A DNA stretch of 64,000 bases. Origin: Oricola thermophila (lineage in GTDB: Bacteria; Pseudomonadota; Alphaproteobacteria; Rhizobiales; Rhizobiaceae). The notes below the pieces were generated by a model that searched no databases, was not told where the DNA came from, and saw only the letters and a program-made list of their open reading frames with translations. Where the stretch lies: the NCBI RefSeq assembly GCF_013358405.1, contig NZ_CP054836.1, positions 3,162,001 through 3,226,000 of the forward strand. The letters are read 5' to 3'. Below are positions 38,987-48,264 of the stretch, piece after piece (the first letter of the stretch is position 1; the number at the start of each line of letters is the position of its first letter). Both the position numbers and the translations under genes were made by a program.

Positions 38987-39877
38987 CTAGCCATCCGTCG
39001 TCCACTCGACGCGGTAAAGCTCCGGCCGGCGGTCGTGCAGGTTGCGGACCGAGCCGTTGACACGGGCCGCGTCCAGGCGGCCCATGTCGAGATCGGCGAA
39101 GATCATCGTCTCGACATTCTCGGTCGCCTCGGCCGCAATGCCGTCGCGGGCGAATGGATGGTCGGAAGGCGTCAGGATGGCCGACTGCGCGTGGTTGATG
39201 TCCAGATTGGCGACATTTTCGACATTGCCGACGAGCCCTGCCGTGACGACATAGCACTGGTTCTCGACCGTGCGGGCATGGCAGCAATAGCGGACGCGGA
39301 AATGGCCGTGCCGCGTGTCGGTGCAATAGGGCACGAAGAACAGCTTCGCCCCGGCATCGGTCAGGTGACGGGCCAGTTCGGGAAACTCGCTGTCGTAACA
39401 GATCATCACGCCGACGGAACCGCAATCGGTCTCCACCGGCTCGGCGGAGTTGCCCCCGGAGATACCCCACAGCGACTTCTCGTCCGGCGTCGGATGCAGC
39501 TTGTGGCGGGCGTGAAGCGAACCGTCGCGCAAGGCGACATAGGCGACGTTGCGCGTCTCGCCGTCGCCCGTGCGCGTGGCATGGGATCCGCCGACAATGT
39601 TGACGGCATGCTTCCTCGCCAGCGCGGACAGCCGGTCCTCGAGCACGGGTGTCAGCTCGGTGAGGCGCGCGATGGCGTCGGAAGGCGCAAGCATCCGCGG
39701 CTCGCCCGACAGGATCTGAAGGGTGAAATGCTCCGGAAAGCAGACGAAATCGGAACCGTACTCGGACGCAACCCGCACAAAATGGGCGACGCGCGAGAAG
39801 AATTCCTCGGGCGACGCGGTATGCCTCGCGGCGAACTGGACGGAAGCGACACGGACCGTGTGCGATTGGGCGTTCAT
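38987..39877 (-). CDS. Carbon-nitrogen hydrolase (nitrilase superfamily)
   Basis: A 296-residue amidohydrolase of the nitrilase superfamily. The catalytic Glu-Lys-Cys set is visible: Glu in PEHF (about 48), Lys in HKLHPTP (about 125) and Cys160 in ICYDSEFPE. The family includes amidases and carbamylases; the exact amide is unknown. ATG 39877 follows GGAGG. It lies 74 bp after msrA on the same strand, so the two may be co-transcribed. Confidence 0.9.
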   Translation of the reverse strand: MNAQSHTVRVASVQFAARHTASPEEFFSRVAHFVRVASEYGSDFVCFPEHFTLQILSGEPRMLAPSDAIARLTELTPVLEDRLSALARKHAVNIVGGSHATRTGDGETRNVAYVALRDGSLHARHKLHPTPDEKSLWGISGGNSAEPVETDCGSVGVMICYDSEFPELARHLTDAGAKLFFVPYCTDTRHGHFRVRYCCHARTVENQCYVVTAGLVGNVENVANLDINHAQSAILTPSDHPFARDGIAAEATENVETMIFADLDMGRLDAARVNGSVRNLHDRRPELYRVEWTTDG

Positions 39878-39951
39878 CGGACCTCCATGCGAAGGATCAT
39901 GCTGACGGGCGGACTTCCATCGCACAGGGCGTCGCGAAAATCACGCCCCAA

Positions 39952-40602
39952 TCAGGTGCCGGGACAGGCAACGCCCGTGCCCCGCAGGCCGCAATAGCCA
40001 CCCGGGTTCTTCGCCAGATACTGCTGGTGATATTCCTCGGCATAGAAGAACTCCGGCGCCTCCCGGATCTCGGTCGTGATCAGCGCGCCCGAGCCGGCGT
40101 CGCGCAATGCCTGCTGGTAGGCTTCGCGGCTGGCCTCGGCGGCGGCGAGCTGTTCCGGCGTCGTCGCGTAGATGGCGGACCGGTAGGTGGTGCCGATGTC
40201 ATTGCCCTGGCGCATGCCCTGGGTCGGATCGTGCTCTTCCCAGAAGGTCCGCAGCAGCTGGCGGAAGGAGAGCCTTTCGGGATCGAAGACGACGAGGACG
40301 ACCTCGGCGTGGCCGGTCAGGCCAGTGGTTGTCTCCTGGTAGGTCGGGTTCGGCGTGTAGCCGCCGGCATAGCCCACAGCGGTGACATGAACGCCGTCCA
40401 TTTGCCAGAACAGGCGCTCGGCGCCCCAGAAACAGCCCATGCCGAAATACACGGTCTCCATGCCTTCCGGCCATGGTCCCTTCAGCGGATTGCCGTTCAC
40501 GAAATGATGCGTCGCCGTAGGCAACGGCTCGGCGCGGCCCGGCAGGGCGCGCTCGGGATCGGGCATTTTCGTCTTCTTGTCGAACATGCTGGCGAGAAAC
40601 AC
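39952..40602 (-). CDS. msrA: Peptide methionine sulfoxide reductase A
   Basis: Reduces methionine-S-sulfoxide in proteins using thioredoxin. 216 residues with the active-site GCFWGAE (Cys57) and resolving cysteines in the C-terminal [16 protein letters not shown]. The start is GTG 40602, preceded by AAGGAGG; rhizobial MsrA proteins begin with a similar stretch ending in [10 protein letters not shown]. Upstream residues in the same frame are Cys- and Arg-rich and not natural. Cytoplasmic. Confidence 0.96.
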   Translation of the reverse strand: MFLASMFDKKTKMPDPERALPGRAEPLPTATHHFVNGNPLKGPWPEGMETVYFGMGCFWGAERLFWQMDGVHVTAVGYAGGYTPNPTYQETTTGLTGHAEVVLVVFDPERLSFRQLLRTFWEEHDPTQGMRQGNDIGTTYRSAIYATTPEQLAAAEASREAYQQALRDAGSGALITTEIREAPEFFYAEEYHQQYLAKNPGGYCGLRGTGVACPGT

Positions 40603-40633
40603 GGGCACCTCCTTGTCGGGCCGGGCACTTTTC

Positions 40634-40954
40634 CTATGGACGCAACCGGCGCAATCCGCGCGGACGCGGCGGGCGACCGAGCAGCCAGAACAGGAATGCG
40701 AACGCCGCGAACACCGCAAATGTGGGCAGGGACAGGAGCGATGCAAGCACCACGTCGGTCACAAAACCGGGAGCGTTGCGCCCCAGCCATTCCCGCAATC
40801 CCTCCAGGCGCTCGGGCGCGATCAGCTCGAAGGTCTCGCCGAAGGGCGTCAGGACGGGCGCTGAGACGCCGATCGAGCGCGTCGCATCGATGACGGTGAA
40901 CATCACCGCAAAGGCAAAGGCAAAGACGGCCAGCACTCTAGAGACGAATCGCAT
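40634..40954 (-). CDS. Small inner-membrane protein, unknown function
   Basis: 106 residues with two hydrophobic helices (about 5-25 and 70-94) flanking a soluble loop containing [19 protein letters not shown] similar small protein seems to recur in Hyphomicrobiales (general recollection, not checked). ATG 40954 is preferred, although the frame is open 16 codons further. It precedes msrA on the same strand by 31 bp, so co-transcription is likely. No function can be assigned. Confidence 0.72.
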   Translation of the reverse strand: MRFVSRVLAVFAFAFAVMFTVIDATRSIGVSAPVLTPFGETFELIAPERLEGLREWLGRNAPGFVTDVVLASLLSLPTFAVFAAFAFLFWLLGRPPRPRGLRRLRP

Positions 40955-41095
40955 CTTCGGAAAATCCCGCGACAGCATGACGCGGCGTTGCCAAGGATGC
41001 AACGCGCATCCGGTGATTAGGGGACCACCGCGCCGATGACAATGCCGTAGCGAGGGGTTGCGACGCGGGCAGGGCGAAAATGCGCGAATTTGCGG

Positions 41096-41123
41096 TTGAA
41101 CGCGCAGGCGTTCTGACTATATT
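41096..41123 (+). promoter_or_regulatory. Promoter of tRNA-Ser
   Basis: TTGAAC (41096-41101), 16-nt spacer, TATATT (41118-41123). It points to the tRNA-Ser gene 90 bp downstream. The leader has two perfect hairpins: GCCGCCA/TGGCGGC (41124-41140) and an 8-bp stem (41156-41163 with 41168-41175). Confidence 0.7.
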
Positions 41124-41212
41124 GCCGCCACCGTGGCGGCGCATGCACGCCACGCCCGGAACGCGATCGTTCCGGACACGCCCTGCGACAACCGGCCGGG
41201 CGTCATGGAAAC

Positions 41213-41302
41213 GGTGAGGTGGCCGAGTGGTTGAAGGCGCACGCCTGGAACGCGTGTAGGCGGGAAACCGTCTCCAGGGTTCGAATCCCTGTCTCACCGC
41301 CA
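41213..41302 (+). tRNA. tRNA-Ser (anticodon GGA)
   Basis: A 90-nt class II tRNA with encoded CCA (41300-41302). The acceptor arm GGTGAGG pairs with TCTCACC; the anticodon stem CACGC/GCGTG encloses loop CTGGAAC with anticodon GGA at 41247-41249; a long variable arm and the T arm CAGGG-TTCGAAT-CCCTG follow. It reads UCC/UCU codons. Confidence 0.98.
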
Positions 41303-41348
41303 TTTGCCCTCTCGATGCACAATTCCCGGTCGGCCGCCGATGCTACCG

Positions 41349-41717
41349 CTATTTCGCGGCGGAAAAGCCGACACCCTTGGCCTGCACCCCGCCCGGACAG
41401 CTCCGGGCCAGGGAGCCTTTCACCGGGCCGACCTCGACGCTGTGCAACGCCAGGAACCCGTTCATGTAGGCACGCGCCTTCAACAGCCTGAGCGCCGCCT
41501 CGCGACTCGGCACGCCGAGCGGGCCATTGCGACAGATCGTGGCCGAGAGATTCGAGAAACGCCCGACGCGGGCGGGTGCCTCATCCACGACGCGCACCCT
41601 GCGGATCTCCCGCTCGGACGGCATCTTCTGCCTTTCCGTCGAATCGGTGCTGCAGGCACCCAGGCACGCAACCGCTAGAAGAAATCCCAAGACCGTCCGA
41701 ACCCGTATCGGCAACAT
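41349..41717 (-). CDS. Small lipoprotein, unknown function
   Basis: 122 residues with a lipoprotein signal, lipobox LGAC (Cys near residue 20), then a globular domain containing [28 protein letters not shown] and RSCPGG. Paired cysteines suggest a disulphide, and the layout vaguely recalls DUF4156/RcsF-like lipoproteins; this is a weak guess. The ATG at 41717 has GAGG at 6 nt. It is convergent with the tRNA-Ser gene and divergent from the trimeric adhesin gene. Likely periplasmic side of a membrane. Confidence 0.72.
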   Translation of the reverse strand: MLPIRVRTVLGFLLAVACLGACSTDSTERQKMPSEREIRRVRVVDEAPARVGRFSNLSATICRNGPLGVPSREAALRLLKARAYMNGFLALHSVEVGPVKGSLARSCPGGVQAKGVGFSAAK

Positions 41718-41944
41718 CCTCTCCCTCGCTTGCACAGTTCCGTGCCGCCGCGAATGTTCCACGGCGGCCTTCCGAAATCGACAGGGAATCGCCAGGGTAC
41801 GACGATGGTTAACAGACGATTGCCGCGCACACTGGCAAAACGCACAGTCAATTGTGACAGCGCCCGGAAGCAACCCCCGCTTTCCGCCATGATAGTTAAC
41901 AACATGCTCTACTTGCGCCCACATCCAAAAGGAACGCGGGCTCC

Positions 41945-43516
41945 ATGAAAAGACATTCCATCGCCACGCTGGTCCTCCTTGCAAGTTCAGTCGCCCTCCC
42001 GAAACCGGCAAATGCGCAGGCACTTGTCGACGTCTGCACCGGGCTGAGCGTCGACCTGCCGGTCGTCCAGCAGATAACCAATGCCGCGTCGGGGCTGCTC
42101 GCCGGCCTTCTCGACCCCGTGCTGAACGCGATCATCGGCGACGTGAACACCGAGATCGTCGACACGCTCAGCGGCCGGAACATCGGCCTCACCGTGCTGG
42201 ACGAGGACGGCAACCTCGTCGCTCCGGCCGATGACTGCAACCTCGCCGCGGACAGCATCGTCATCGACCAGGATGCCGGGATCGCTCTCGGCGGCGGCAC
42301 AGTCAGCGGGCTGGGCGGCACGTCGAACACGGCCGCCAGCGCCGGCGAGGTCGACTCGATCGCGGTCGGCAACGGCGCATCGACCGACCCGGCGGCGGCC
42401 AGCGCGATCGCGCTCGGGCTGCGCGGCTCGGTTACCGCAACCGACGGCGTGGCAATCGGCCGGGACGCGACGGCGACCGCGGCCTCGGGCGTCGCGCTCG
42501 GCGCGGATTCGCTCGCGGACCGCACGGGCATGAACGGCGCGAGCGAGGATTTCAGCGGCACGGCGGTCGGCTCCACCGCCGGTGCCGTCTCGGTCGGAAG
42601 CGCCGGCGCGGAACGCCAGATCACCAATGTCGCCGGCGGAACCGCCGACACCGACGCCGTCAATGTGCGCCAATTGCGCGCCGTCGGCGACGACATCGCC
42701 GGCGCCCTCGGCGGCGGCGCGGGCTTCGATGCCACGACCGGCCTGTTCACCGGGCCGGACTATACGATCCGCGGCACCAGCTACGGCGATGTCGGAAGCG
42801 CGCTCGCCGCGCTCGACACGGCCATCGATTCATCCTCCGGCATCATCGCGGCCAACAATACCGGCGCCCTGCCCGCCGCCACCGCGACGGGCGACGATTC
42901 TCTCGGCGTCGGCTACGGCGCGAGCGCCTCGGGCGACGATTCGGTTGCACTGGGGACCGGCTCCGGCGCGTCGGGGACCGGGTCGACGGCCGTCGGCAAC
43001 GGCGCCACGGCGGCCCATGCCGGCGCGACCGCCATCGGCGCGGGAGCCACGACGACGCGGGCCAACCAGATGGTCCTCGGCACGGCGACGACGACCTACA
43101 ACATGCCGGGTCTCGGCTCGACCGCGAGCCGCGCTGCGCAATCGGGGCCGGTTGAAGTGGTGACGACGGATTCCAGCGGAAACCTGGCGAGCGTGCCGCT
43201 CGACTCGCTCATCAGCGAACTGTCCGGCATGAGCGAAACGGATCTCGACGCATTGAACCGGAAGATCGACGACGTGAGGACGAGCTCGCGGCGCGGGATC
43301 GCGGCCGCCATGGCCATGGCGAACGCGCCGATGCCGTCCGAGCCCGGACGGACAAGCTGGGCAGCCAATATCTCGGTCTACGAGGGCGAGGTGGCATCCG
43401 GCTTCGCAGTGGCGCACCGGCTGGACACGGCGCTCCCGCTCGGCATTTCCGGCGCGATCGCCGTCACCGCCGACGGCGTGCCCGGCGCGCGGGCCGGCAT
43501 GTTCGGCGAGTTCTGA
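41945..43516 (+). CDS. YadA-like trimeric autotransporter adhesin
   Basis: A 523-residue type Vc adhesin. A signal peptide ends at KPANA-QA (about 25). Head repeats of YadA/Hia type follow: SIAVGNGAS, AIALGLRGS, GVAIGRDAT, GVALGADS. A neck motif ITNVAGGTADTDAVNVRQL comes next, then a second head block with SVALGTGS, STAVGNGA and ATAIGAGA. The C-terminal membrane anchor ends with GAMFGEF-like residues after RRGIAAAMAMANAP. Three chains form one barrel. Probably mediates attachment or autoaggregation. The adjacent orphan LuxR is a candidate regulator. Confidence 0.93.
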   Translation: MKRHSIATLVLLASSVALPKPANAQALVDVCTGLSVDLPVVQQITNAASGLLAGLLDPVLNAIIGDVNTEIVDTLSGRNIGLTVLDEDGNLVAPADDCNLAADSIVIDQDAGIALGGGTVSGLGGTSNTAASAGEVDSIAVGNGASTDPAAASAIALGLRGSVTATDGVAIGRDATATAASGVALGADSLADRTGMNGASEDFSGTAVGSTAGAVSVGSAGAERQITNVAGGTADTDAVNVRQLRAVGDDIAGALGGGAGFDATTGLFTGPDYTIRGTSYGDVGSALAALDTAIDSSSGIIAANNTGALPAATATGDDSLGVGYGASASGDDSVALGTGSGASGTGSTAVGNGATAAHAGATAIGAGATTTRANQMVLGTATTTYNMPGLGSTASRAAQSGPVEVVTTDSSGNLASVPLDSLISELSGMSETDLDALNRKIDDVRTSSRRGIAAAMAMANAPMPSEPGRTSWAANISVYEGEVASGFAVAHRLDTALPLGISGAIAVTADGVPGARAGMFGEF

Positions 43517-43528
43517 CAGGGCCCGGCC

Positions 43529-44239
43529 TTACCAGCGGTCGAGCCAGCCGCTCCGAATCGCCTCTGCCACGGCCTGGGTCTTCGTCCGTGCATCCAGCTT
43601 CCTGACCGCGTTGGACAGGTGATAGTTGACCGTGTAGGCCGTGATCCCGATCCGGTCGGCTGTCTCCAGCGAACTGTACCCGCGGGCGGCCGCCCCCAGG
43701 CATTCGAGTTCGCGCGCGCTCAGCGGATTCTCGCGATCACCCGGCCCGGACATGATGGACATGAGCCGCTCGAAGGCATGGCGGGCGATGAAATCCAGCG
43801 CCATCACCTCGTCGCTCTCCACCAGCTCGCGCGCGCCGGAAAAGGACACCCCACCCCTGCGGCCGGTGCTGCTCCGGGTCGGCACAAAGACGAACGCCTC
43901 GTGGCCGCTCGAACGAAGAAAGCCGGCCAGATCGCCCGGACCGGACCCCGCGCCTTCCCCCGGCTTCTCGCGGAGGACGATGCTGTGCGGCAGGACCGAG
44001 CCGACGCATGGCGGCACAAACGGCCAGCTGCCCGAATCGTTCTCGAGGCAGCGATGGACCACCTCGCTGTCCCAGTTGGTGAGCGCGACACGGTTCAGTA
44101 TGTCCGCGCGCGCGCTGTCGGACGCAACGAAAATGCCGAAATACGGCAGGCGAAAGCCGGGAAGGCAGAGCTTGAGCGCCTTGAAAATGTCATAGCCGGT
44201 GCGGGCCGCGCCGATAGCCTCAACCGCCTGCATGCTCAT
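43529..44239 (-). CDS. LuxR-family regulator (orphan, autoinducer-binding-like)
   Basis: A 236-residue regulator with an N-terminal domain resembling autoinducer-binding LuxR regions (about 10-160) and a C-terminal LuxR HTH (about 170-230) with LSARELECLGAAARGYSS and ITAYTVNYHLSNAVRKL. No luxI-type synthase lies within the window, so it is a 'solo'. Only some of the residues that contact acyl-homoserine lactone can be guessed; its ligand is uncertain. It converges on the YadA-like adhesin with 12 bp between stops. ATG 44233 is an alternative start. Confidence 0.88.
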   Translation of the reverse strand: MSMQAVEAIGAARTGYDIFKALKLCLPGFRLPYFGIFVASDSARADILNRVALTNWDSEVVHRCLENDSGSWPFVPPCVGSVLPHSIVLREKPGEGAGSGPGDLAGFLRSSGHEAFVFVPTRSSTGRRGGVSFSGARELVESDEVMALDFIARHAFERLMSIMSGPGDRENPLSARELECLGAAARGYSSLETADRIGITAYTVNYHLSNAVRKLDARTKTQAVAEAIRSGWLDRW

Positions 44240-44710
44240 CCAGGATACCTCCAGAAGATTCGTCCCGGCGTCATGCGCGAATCGCCGGACGTGCGCCGAG
44301 TTACGACGTTAGCGACCCGGGTATCGACCGAAGCAACGGATAAAGCGGAGACCGATTTGGTCCTTCCCCGGCATAATGCCGCGCCGGGAAACCGGAACGG
44401 CGCGTGGCGGCGGCGACAGCCAAGCCGCAAATGCCGCACGGCAAGGGCTCCGGGCGGCAAGGGCCTTGCCGTTGTGGCGAAACCGCCACAGTGACGCGAA
44501 TACGCCACCGGGCCACTTTCGCGCCGAATGCAATTGGTCTAGTGAAATGACCATTACAAGATTTCGGGGGTTCATGGCGGGCAAATCGCCGGACGGCACG
44601 GCGCCGGAAGAACCTCCTACCCCATCGATTCGGTTGGACGGGCCGATCGGCAACCGAAAATCCCGGGCTTCGAAAGAAGACCCGGGATTTTCGTATCCGC
44701 CGGGGCCACT
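44240..44710. other. 471-bp intergenic region with stacked hairpins
   Basis: No gene stands out. It contains CGGCAAG-GGC-CTTGCCG (44455-44471), immediately followed by TGTGGCG-AAAC-CGCCACA (44473-44490), and the terminator at 44656-44692. A short plus-strand frame from 44574 runs straight through the terminator and is not convincing. An sRNA is possible but unproven. Confidence 0.5.
44656..44692 (-). terminator. Terminator of the SLC13-family gene
   Basis: A 12-bp perfect stem (44656-44667 with 44681-44692), extended inside by CTTC/GAAG around a GAAA loop. It ends in TTTTC on the minus strand, 19 bp past the SLC13 gene stop. The plus strand also ends in TTTTC, so it may work both ways. Confidence 0.85.
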
Positions 44711-46504
44711 TCAGGCCAGCGGCCAGATTCGCGGAATGACGGCCATCGCGACGATGAAGGACGTCAGGTCGAGGATGAAACCCAGGCGCAGGAAGTCCGC
44801 GAAGCGGTACCCGCCCGCATTGTAGACCAGCGTGTTGGTCTGGTAGCCGATCGGCGTCATGAAGCTGGCCGAGGCGGCGATCATCACCGCAATCACGAAG
44901 GGCCGCGGATCGAGGCCCAGCGACTGCGCCAGCGCGACGGCAACCGGCGTGACGATCACGGCAACGGCGTTGTTGGTGACGATCTCCGTCAGGACCGTCG
45001 CGAGGACGTAGACAGCGGCAAGGGCGACAAGCGGCGGCAGGTCCATAAGCATCGGCTTGATGAAGCCGACAACGATATCGACCAGTTCCGTCTTTTCCAT
45101 CGCCACGCCGACCGACAGCATGGCGAAGATCAGGCCGAGAATGCGCCAGTCGACCGACTGCACCGCTTCCTCCACCTCGACGCAGCGCGTCGCCAGGACG
45201 ATCACGGCACCGATCAGGGCCAGCGCGGCGATCGGCATGAGACCGAGCGCGGCACCGACAACGACCGAGCCGGTGACTACGATCGCCAGCGGCGCCTTGG
45301 ACCGCCGGAAACCGCGCTCGGTGGGCTGGGCGACATTGACGAGATTGTTCTCCTCGGCGAAGCGGGCGAGATCCTCCGGCGCGCCCTCCACCAGCAGCGT
45401 GTCGCCGACGGACAGCGGCGTGGTCTCGAAGCGGTCCGCCATGTTCATGCCGCCGCGATGCAGCGCCATCGGATAGACCCCGTAGCGGCGCCACAGGCGC
45501 AGGTGGCGCAGCGTGCGGCCGAGAACGCGCGCGCCCGGACCGATGAGCACTTCGACCACCTCGGAGGAGCGGGCCGCCGTCTGCTGCAGGCGGCTGGCCG
45601 CCCCGAGCGTCACCTCCCCCTCCTCCTTCATCGACAGTATCTCCGCGACCGGCGTGCGCAGGACGACGATGTCGCCCGGCTCGAGAATGGTCGAATCGAG
45701 CTCGCGGCGCAGCGAGGCGTTGGCACGGATCACGTCGACGAGACGGCGATCGGGCCTGTTGAAGACGGAAACCTCGCGCACCGGCATGCCGACATAGGGC
45801 GAATCATGGTCGATCACGGCCTGCACGATGAACTTCCGGCCGGATGCCAGGGCAGAAACGCTGGTCGCCGTCTCGCGATCGGGAAGCAGGCGGCGGCCGA
45901 AGACCATCGCCGCTATGCCGGCAACGGTCAGCACGATGCCCACGGGCGCGATTTCGAGGATGTGAAACGGCTCCAGGCCGACATCGCGGGCCACGCCGTC
46001 AACCAGCAGGTTGGTCGAGGTGCCGATCAGGGTGCAGGTACCGCCAAGAATCGCCGCATAGGACAGGGGGATCAGGATGCGCGACGGCGATTCGCCCATC
46101 TCGCGCGCCATCGAGGTGGCGACCGGAATCATCAGCATCACGAGGGGGGTGTTGTTCATGACGGCGGACGCGGCAGCGACCGCGGCAAGGAACGCCACAT
46201 AGGCAACGAGCGGGGAAGTGCGGGCATGCCCGGTGACGAAGCGGGCGAAAAACTCCACCGCTCCTGTGCGAATGAGCGCGGCGGAGAGAACGAACATGGC
46301 ACCAATCGTCGCCGGTGCGGGCGACGACAACACGCCGAGCACGTCGGAGATATCGAGGATGCCGGCAACGAGGAGAACGGCAACGGCAAGACCGGCGGTG
46401 ACCTCCGGCTGGCGCCATTCCGTCACGAAGGCAGCCAGCATGGCCACGATCACCAGCGCGACAAGTGCCGGAGCGATATAACCGAAATCGAAGATGTGAA
46501 GCAC
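44711..46504 (-). CDS. SLC13-family permease with TrkA-C domains
   Basis: A 597-residue inner-membrane transporter. Two halves of helices, each with a conserved motif (VMNNTPLVMLMIPVA near 113-127 and IVTNNAVAVIVTPVA towards the end), flank a cytosolic insert with two TrkA-C (RCK_C) regions (about 215-390) that may sense a nucleotide. Such carriers move divalent anions such as sulfate, dicarboxylates or arsenite; the substrate is not clear. It is downstream of slyX by 17 bp on the same strand and closed by a terminator. Confidence 0.92.
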   Translation of the reverse strand: MLHIFDFGYIAPALVALVIVAMLAAFVTEWRQPEVTAGLAVAVLLVAGILDISDVLGVLSSPAPATIGAMFVLSAALIRTGAVEFFARFVTGHARTSPLVAYVAFLAAVAAASAVMNNTPLVMLMIPVATSMAREMGESPSRILIPLSYAAILGGTCTLIGTSTNLLVDGVARDVGLEPFHILEIAPVGIVLTVAGIAAMVFGRRLLPDRETATSVSALASGRKFIVQAVIDHDSPYVGMPVREVSVFNRPDRRLVDVIRANASLRRELDSTILEPGDIVVLRTPVAEILSMKEEGEVTLGAASRLQQTAARSSEVVEVLIGPGARVLGRTLRHLRLWRRYGVYPMALHRGGMNMADRFETTPLSVGDTLLVEGAPEDLARFAEENNLVNVAQPTERGFRRSKAPLAIVVTGSVVVGAALGLMPIAALALIGAVIVLATRCVEVEEAVQSVDWRILGLIFAMLSVGVAMEKTELVDIVVGFIKPMLMDLPPLVALAAVYVLATVLTEIVTNNAVAVIVTPVAVALAQSLGLDPRPFVIAVMIAASASFMTPIGYQTNTLVYNAGGYRFADFLRLGFILDLTSFIVAMAVIPRIWPLA

Positions 46505-46521
46505 GAACGCGGTTTCCCCGG

Positions 46522-46734
46522 TTACCAGTGCGGCGGCTTGGTCACGGGAACATCAGGCGAGACCTGCTCCTCGACCGCCTGGAACCGCTCGACCAACGCC
46601 TCGACGAGCTTTTCGAGGCGCCGGATCTCCCGGTCCTGCCGAATGACCGCCTCGTTCAGATCCTCGACGGTTCTCGCCTGGTGGGCAACGATGATTTCCA
46701 GCTCGTCCAGACGATCGGTATCATTCTTTGCCAT
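46522..46734 (-). CDS. slyX: SlyX-family coiled-coil protein
   Basis: 70 residues, a short coiled coil of the SlyX family (DRLDELEIIVAHQARTVEDL) ending with the signature PPHW. Function unknown despite wide conservation. It lies 17 bp upstream of the SLC13 gene on the same strand. A divergent cytidine deaminase starts 179 bp away. Confidence 0.92.
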   Translation of the reverse strand: MAKNDTDRLDELEIIVAHQARTVEDLNEAVIRQDREIRRLEKLVEALVERFQAVEEQVSPDVPVTKPPHW

Positions 46735-46912
46735 GGCGGTCTCCCTGCGGTCTACCGCATTCTAGCTGCCCGGAACCGAGCCGAAAAGGGAGCAGATTTG
46801 CGCGCAATGACGCATCCGGGGCACGAATTCCAATTCGCGACTGGCGAAAAGGAAAAGCCATGCTAGTTTCTGCGCCTTGTCGAATCCGATGGCAGTCCGG
46901 AGACGCGTATTC

Positions 46913-47314
46913 ATGAACGAGTTGGACAGGCTGTTCGCGGCAGCGCGCGAGGCCATGAAGAAGAGTCATTCCCCCTATTCGCGCTTTCCCGTGGGGGCTT
47001 CGATCCTTACCGAGGACGGCCGGATATTCTCCGGCGCGAATATCGAGGTGATATCGTTTCCGGAGGGCTGGTGCGCCGAGACGACCGCGCTCTCCCACTA
47101 CGTGATGGGCGGCGGCGGACGCATAACCGACATCTGCGTCACCGCCGAACGGCTCGACGAATGCACGCCCTGCGGCGGCTGCCGGCAAAGGCTGGCGGAA
47201 TTCGCGGAAGCCGATGCCCGCGTTCACCTGACCGACCGGAACGGCATCACCAAAACGATCACCATGGCCGAGCTCCTGCCGCTCGGATTCAAGACCGAGG
47301 TACTGTCGAAATGA
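46913..47314 (+). CDS. cdd: Cytidine deaminase
   Basis: Deaminates cytidine and deoxycytidine to uridine forms in pyrimidine salvage. 133 residues, the small tetrameric type. Zinc ligands are Cys54 in WCAETTALS (with proton-shuttling Glu56) and Cys87/Cys90 in CTPCGGC. ATG 46913 is chosen; GGAG lies about 10 nt before, and the frame is open 12 codons upstream. Its stop overlaps the next gene's start in ATGA, so the two are translationally coupled. Confidence 0.97.
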   Translation: MNELDRLFAAAREAMKKSHSPYSRFPVGASILTEDGRIFSGANIEVISFPEGWCAETTALSHYVMGGGGRITDICVTAERLDECTPCGGCRQRLAEFAEADARVHLTDRNGITKTITMAELLPLGFKTEVLSK

Positions 47315-48105
47315 AGACCGCTGCCGACACGATCGCCGAAGCGCTGAACGGACTGGTGCCGCGCATCGCCCTCGTGCTGGGATCAGGACTCGGAGGACTG
47401 GTGGATGCCGTCGGGAACGCCGTGCGCATTCCCTACGAGAACATCGAGGGCTTTCCGCAAAGCGGCGTCAGCGGCCATGCCGGGGAGGTTGTTGCCGGCA
47501 CGATAGGCGACAAGCCGGTGCTGCTGCTGTCCGGGCGCGTCCACTACTACGAGAAGGGCGACGCGGCCGCGATGCGCCCCGCGCTCGAGGTATTGCAGGG
47601 CATCGGCATCGAGAAGCTGATCCTCACCAACGCCGCAGGCTCCCTGCGCGAGGATCTCGCGCCCGGCTCCGTCATGGTGATCGAGGACCACATCAATTTC
47701 TCCGGGACCAATCCGCTGATCGGCGAGGAAAGCGACCGGCGCTTCGTCGGCATGACCAGCGCCTATGACGCCGACATGCGGGCAACGATCGAAAGGGCGG
47801 CGGAAGCCGAGGGCATCGCGATCGACCGCGGCGTCTACATGTGGTTTTCCGGCCCGTCCTTCGAGACGCCGGCGGAAATCCGCATGGCGCGGACGCTGGG
47901 CGCCGACGCGGTCGGCATGTCGACCGTGCCGGAAGTGATCATCGCCCGTTTCCTCGGCATGTCATGCGCCGCATGCTCCGTCATCACTAATTACGGGGCC
48001 GGCATGACCGGCGCCGAGCTTTCGCACACCGAAACCAAGGACGTGGCACCGATCGGCGGCAAGAAGCTGCAGGCAATCCTGACCCGGGTCATCGCGGACA
48101 TGTGA
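47311..48105 (+). CDS. punA: Purine-nucleoside phosphorylase (trimeric type)
   Basis: Splits inosine and guanosine with phosphate to base and ribose-1-phosphate. 264 residues of the PNP type II family: LVLGSGLG (about 22-29), GRVHYYEKG (phosphate and substrate site), LTNAAGSL, and the purine-binding MSTVPEV and ITNYGAGM segments. Overlaps cdd by 4 bp. The symbol is by family; xapA-like specificity is possible. Together with cdd and deoA it forms a nucleoside salvage run. Confidence 0.93.
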   Translation: MKTAADTIAEALNGLVPRIALVLGSGLGGLVDAVGNAVRIPYENIEGFPQSGVSGHAGEVVAGTIGDKPVLLLSGRVHYYEKGDAAAMRPALEVLQGIGIEKLILTNAAGSLREDLAPGSVMVIEDHINFSGTNPLIGEESDRRFVGMTSAYDADMRATIERAAEAEGIAIDRGVYMWFSGPSFETPAEIRMARTLGADAVGMSTVPEVIIARFLGMSCAACSVITNYGAGMTGAELSHTETKDVAPIGGKKLQAILTRVIADM

Positions 48106-48264
48106 CGGATACCCGGCCCGACGGACCCGACCAGCCCGGACGTCCGAACAAGCGTGCCGGGGGGCCGGAATCGCCCGCACATCGGTGCACCGGGCCCCAT
48201 GAAGAACAGGCTGGCCGCGCCGACGGGAAGCGGGCCAAAGACAACGGACGGAGGATAATGAACC

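Noticed and set aside
41213..41302. tRNA-Ser as an integration site for a genomic island
   Set aside because: No integrase, no duplicated tRNA 3' end nearby, and flanking genes look native.
44574..44740. Short plus-strand frame starting MAGKSPDG
   Set aside because: It runs through a strong terminator and into the antisense of the SLC13 gene; the GGGGG before the start is its only support.
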